This document shows positions 61,467 to 64,000 of a stretch of 64,000 nt of DNA, in pieces (position 1 is the stretch's first letter; each line of letters begins with the position of its first letter). The stretch comes from Balneolaceae bacterium (GTDB taxonomy: Bacteria; Bacteroidota; Rhodothermia; Balneolales; Balneolaceae): contig CP030887.1 of the NCBI GenBank assembly GCA_006969905.1, forward strand, positions 2,152,001 through 2,216,000, read 5' to 3'. The notes under the pieces were generated by a model. It did no database searches, was not told where the DNA came from, and saw only the letters and a program-made list of their open reading frames with translations. The translations under genes were made by a program, and so were the position numbers.

Positions 61467-63641
61467 TCAAAACTTAAGCTTAAACCCGCCATTAATTACG
61501 AAACCGTCTACCGGGGCATAAATGTCCCTGAATTGGGGATTGTTTACACTTCCGGTGAAGATTGTATCAAAGTCAGACTGGCGGGTATCCAGGAAGTTCT
61601 CAAAGTTCAGGAATATTGAGAATTGGTTTATGATTTTCTTTTCAGTCATTAGTCCCATAATCCAGTAGGCTTTCCCTTCCGAACCATCACTTAGTTGCTG
61701 GGGGCTGAAGTAATAGGCTTCCAGCCCAATCCAGAACTCTCCGTGTTTCTCATACATAAGTACATTATTCAGGCGGTGTTCCGCCACTAAAGGGAAGGTA
61801 GTCGAGTTCCCATTGTAATGCTCCTGTACATTGGCGTGCGTGTAGCCCACAAACAGTTTAAAATGATCGTAACTCCACTTCATGTTTACTTCCACACCGC
61901 GCGTATCCACATAGCCATCAGGTTGCAGGAATTCAAAACCATTGTTTACCGGGGTGAGAACCAACGGGTCATCAATTTGGGTATAGAAAAACAGCACATT
62001 GGTTGAAAGAGCTATTTTATCGGTAACAGCAAGTTGGTAGTTGATGTCAAAGTTTCCTCCGAAAGACCGCTCTGCATTAAGGCCATCAGTATCAACTGGC
62101 CGGATGTTCTGGAACTGCAATCTTTCCGCGTCTTCTGAGAATACGGTAGGGGCTTTGTATCCCAATCCTCCTCCTAAACGAAAAGTTAATTGCTGGGAAG
62201 GCTCGAGCATAACCGATAAACGGGGCAGTGCAAAAAGGCCGTATTCACTTTGGTAGTCCAGGCGGAACCCGGTTTCCAGTGTCCACTTTGGTTGTATACT
62301 CCAAAGGTTTTGGACGAATCCCCCGACAGTGGTTTCTGAAAAGCCTAAATCACTGGATTCAATCCCGTCTTCCTGGTCAAAAGAATCAGTCCACAGGTTT
62401 ACACCTCCAATCCATTCGGTTTCTTCCTTTACAAAGTTGATGCTTGCTTCGCTGAAGGAAGAAGTCTGCACCCCGGAAAAGGTAAAATCAGGAATCTCAA
62501 CAGACCGGTCATAAAAATTAAAACTGTTTTTCAGGCTTAATGTGGTTGTTTGATTGAGCCTGTGATCGAGTTGAAACTGGCTGGAGATCCGTTGGGTTTC
62601 ATTTCGCTCGAAATAGGGATCAGTTACTTCTTTTCCTTCCACAAAATCTATATTCCCACCTAGCCGGTTCTCAGTGATGATATTTAATCCGGCATTTAGC
62701 GTGGTCTGTTCACTGGGGTAAAAGAAGAATCTTGGATTGAGGGTGAGCCTCTCAAACTCCGGAATAGCTGTGAGACCGATATTTGCAGGATCATAAGGAG
62801 TTCCCCGGTTATAGGATGCAAAGACGGTTGCACCTGTTTTGCCATAACGCTCTGAGTAAAATCCACTGGCATCTAATCCCAGGGCAGAAGTCCCATTCAG
62901 CATAAAACTGAGTTCCGATTCATCTTCCGGGGTTTTGGTTATGAGGTTCACAAGGCCGGCAATAGCTCCACCGCCATATAATGTAGACGAAGCACCTTTT
63001 ATCACCTCTACCTGTTTTAAATCCAGCGGGGCAATTTGCATGATACTTAATCCACCGGAAAAGCCGGAGTAAAGTGGAAGCCCGTCTCTTAGCAACTGTG
63101 TGTATTTCCCATCCAGGCCCTGGATACGAATGCTTGAGTTGTAACTGGTCGCTGAGGTTTGCTGGGTTTGAATTCCGGTACTTTCGTTCAGTAACATTCG
63201 TATATCGCCCGGCTTCATATTTCCTTTTTCGACAAGTTCTTCACCTGCAATAAATTCAACTCTTGTGGGGATGTCTTCAATAGTCCTACTGGTTCGGGTG
63301 GAACTGATAATCACCTCTTCTAACTCTTCATGATCGTGATGAAGTTCAAATACCTGGTTCTGTAAATCACCGGGTAAGGGGAAAGACCGGCTGAAGGACA
63401 AGGTTTCATATCCTACATAGCGAATTTCAATGAGGTATTCCCCATCAGGGATATTGTTAACGGTTGCCTTTCCATAAGGGTCTGTAGTATTACCAAGATT
63501 CAGAGAAGGGAAAAAAACAGTAGCCCCGATAATGGGTTTGTTAGTCTCATGATCTAATACCGTAACTGTGAAAGAGTTTTGAGCTAAAGCAGATTGGCTG
63601 ATTAAAAAAGCCAGCAGAATCAGATGATACTTCATGTACAT
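61467..63641 (-). CDS. TonB-dependent receptor with carboxypeptidase-like N-terminal domain
   Basis: 724 residues. After the signal peptide (to ALAQ) comes a CarboxypepD_reg-like domain (about 22-100), a His/Asp/Glu-rich link (LHHDHEELEE), the TonB plug (about 110-240, IRIQGLDGKYTQLLRDGLPLY in parts, and VEVIKGASSTLYGGGAIAGLVNL) and a 22-strand barrel to the terminal aromatic FKLKF. It imports a bound substrate (siderophore, metal, vitamin or sugar) through the outer membrane with TonB energy. The metal-like His-rich linker is only a hint to the substrate. M1 or M3 may be the start. No partner transporter is adjacent. Confidence 0.93.
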   Translation of the reverse strand: MYMKYHLILLAFLISQSALAQNSFTVTVLDHETNKPIIGATVFFPSLNLGNTTDPYGKATVNNIPDGEYLIEIRYVGYETLSFSRSFPLPGDLQNQVFELHHDHEELEEVIISSTRTSRTIEDIPTRVEFIAGEELVEKGNMKPGDIRMLLNESTGIQTQQTSATSYNSSIRIQGLDGKYTQLLRDGLPLYSGFSGGLSIMQIAPLDLKQVEVIKGASSTLYGGGAIAGLVNLITKTPEDESELSFMLNGTSALGLDASGFYSERYGKTGATVFASYNRGTPYDPANIGLTAIPEFERLTLNPRFFFYPSEQTTLNAGLNIITENRLGGNIDFVEGKEVTDPYFERNETQRISSQFQLDHRLNQTTTLSLKNSFNFYDRSVEIPDFTFSGVQTSSFSEASINFVKEETEWIGGVNLWTDSFDQEDGIESSDLGFSETTVGGFVQNLWSIQPKWTLETGFRLDYQSEYGLFALPRLSVMLEPSQQLTFRLGGGLGYKAPTVFSEDAERLQFQNIRPVDTDGLNAERSFGGNFDINYQLAVTDKIALSTNVLFFYTQIDDPLVLTPVNNGFEFLQPDGYVDTRGVEVNMKWSYDHFKLFVGYTHANVQEHYNGNSTTFPLVAEHRLNNVLMYEKHGEFWIGLEAYYFSPQQLSDGSEGKAYWIMGLMTEKKIINQFSIFLNFENFLDTRQSDFDTIFTGSVNNPQFRDIYAPVDGFVINGGFKLKF

Positions 63642-63710
63642 TTATAAAGGTTTAAGTGTACAATAATACAGGAAAAAAGAGGAATTCAGTTATACTATTT
63701 TGACGAATGT

Positions 63711-64000
63711 TTAGCTTTTTATTTCATCAAATAATCTTTTTACCTGCAAATCTCCGAAGCCATAGATGCTTTCACGTTTGCAAAACTCTTTAAACACGGG
63801 CCCAAATTCTTCAGTGTCAAGTTCATCCATTATTGAGGCAAGGGAGCGGGTCGGCCTGCCGGGGGTTTCACCAGTTGGTGTTCTTTCTATATGGGCCTTC
63901 ACGGCAGGGAGGATGAACGGATATAGGTTTTCCAGTTCTTTCGCAGTTTTGACTAAATCTTCTGTATTGTCATTTTGATATGATTTCCAGAGGCTTGCAA
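63711..64000 (-). CDS. Unknown protein, C-terminal part (5' end outside window)
   Basis: The frame is open from the stop at 63711 to the right edge, at least 96 residues; an internal GTG at 63902 is not needed as a start, because coding-like sequence continues upstream (SLWKSYQNDNTEDLVKTAK, ELENLYPFILPAVKAHIERT). The visible part is helical and polar, with PTGETPGRPTRSLASIMDEL and a terminal LFDEIKS. No family was recognised. It is 69 bp upstream of the TonB-dependent receptor on the same strand. Confidence 0.6.
   Translation of the reverse strand, partial: ASLWKSYQNDNTEDLVKTAKELENLYPFILPAVKAHIERTPTGETPGRPTRSLASIMDELDTEEFGPVFKEFCKRESIYGFGDLQVKRLFDEIKS

Overview
The window (64 kb, moderately AT-rich, densely coding on both strands) looks like chromosome of a marine-type member of the Bacteroidota/Balneolota group (FCB superphylum). 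The signs are a complete-length SprA/Sov type IX secretion translocon gene (44260-51510), a type A T9SS C-terminal sorting domain with the NYPNPFNP signature on a DUF1501 protein, an ssb-gldE linkage, many SusC/TonB-style and small beta-barrel outer-membrane proteins, a eukaryotic-type (GSII) glutamine synthetase, the menaquinone pathway, and promoter-like TAnnTTTG boxes. No tRNA, rRNA, CRISPR array, prophage or insertion sequence was recognised. Both ends cut genes: pgk at the left (3' part only) and an unknown protein at the right (3' part only, minus strand).

Layout: 1-7.7 kb holds the pgk end, two secreted proteins (S1/P1 nuclease, DinB-like) and a minus-strand operon DUF1800-DUF1501-WG lipoprotein-WG lipoprotein. 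7.8-16.5 kb is plus strand: two DUF3857/transglutaminase-like exported proteins, ssb, a GldE/CorC-like membrane protein, murB and an M48 lipoprotein protease. 16.5-18.7 kb is amt with a TorF-like porin. purB (18.99-20.28 kb) converges on menA-menC-menE (20.3-23.7 kb). 23.8-29.5 kb carries a PBP4-type carboxypeptidase, GSII glutamine synthetase, a YhhN protein, CsaA, DUF2141 and a MacB-like permease. 29.5-31.9 kb is an ECF sigma / membrane anti-sigma-like / DUF4097 beta-solenoid operon. 33.9-39.3 kb is menF-menD-menH-menB plus a small membrane protein. 40-44 kb carries a CBS-like PLP enzyme, DUF3467 and lptF-lptG; then sprA, lnt and rsmI.

The most striking unit is 54.2-56.3 kb: a 231-residue protein with the signature of LCIB-type (beta/theta) carbonic anhydrases is divergent from sbtA (sodium-dependent bicarbonate permease) and sbtB (PII-like regulator). 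This is a compact inorganic-carbon module, like parts of algal and cyanobacterial carbon-concentrating mechanisms, in a genome segment that looks heterotrophic. The rest of the window (56.6-64 kb) has a DEAD-box helicase with a structured leader, an ATP-grasp enzyme, a CPBP protease, DUF3291, an orphan gene bracketed by inverted repeats beside an attC-like hairpin element, and a TonB-dependent receptor.

Other regulatory-looking structures are a perfect 28-bp palindrome just upstream of menF, a pair of AAGCGCTT boxes forming a hairpin ahead of purB, and several bidirectional terminators at convergent gene ends.
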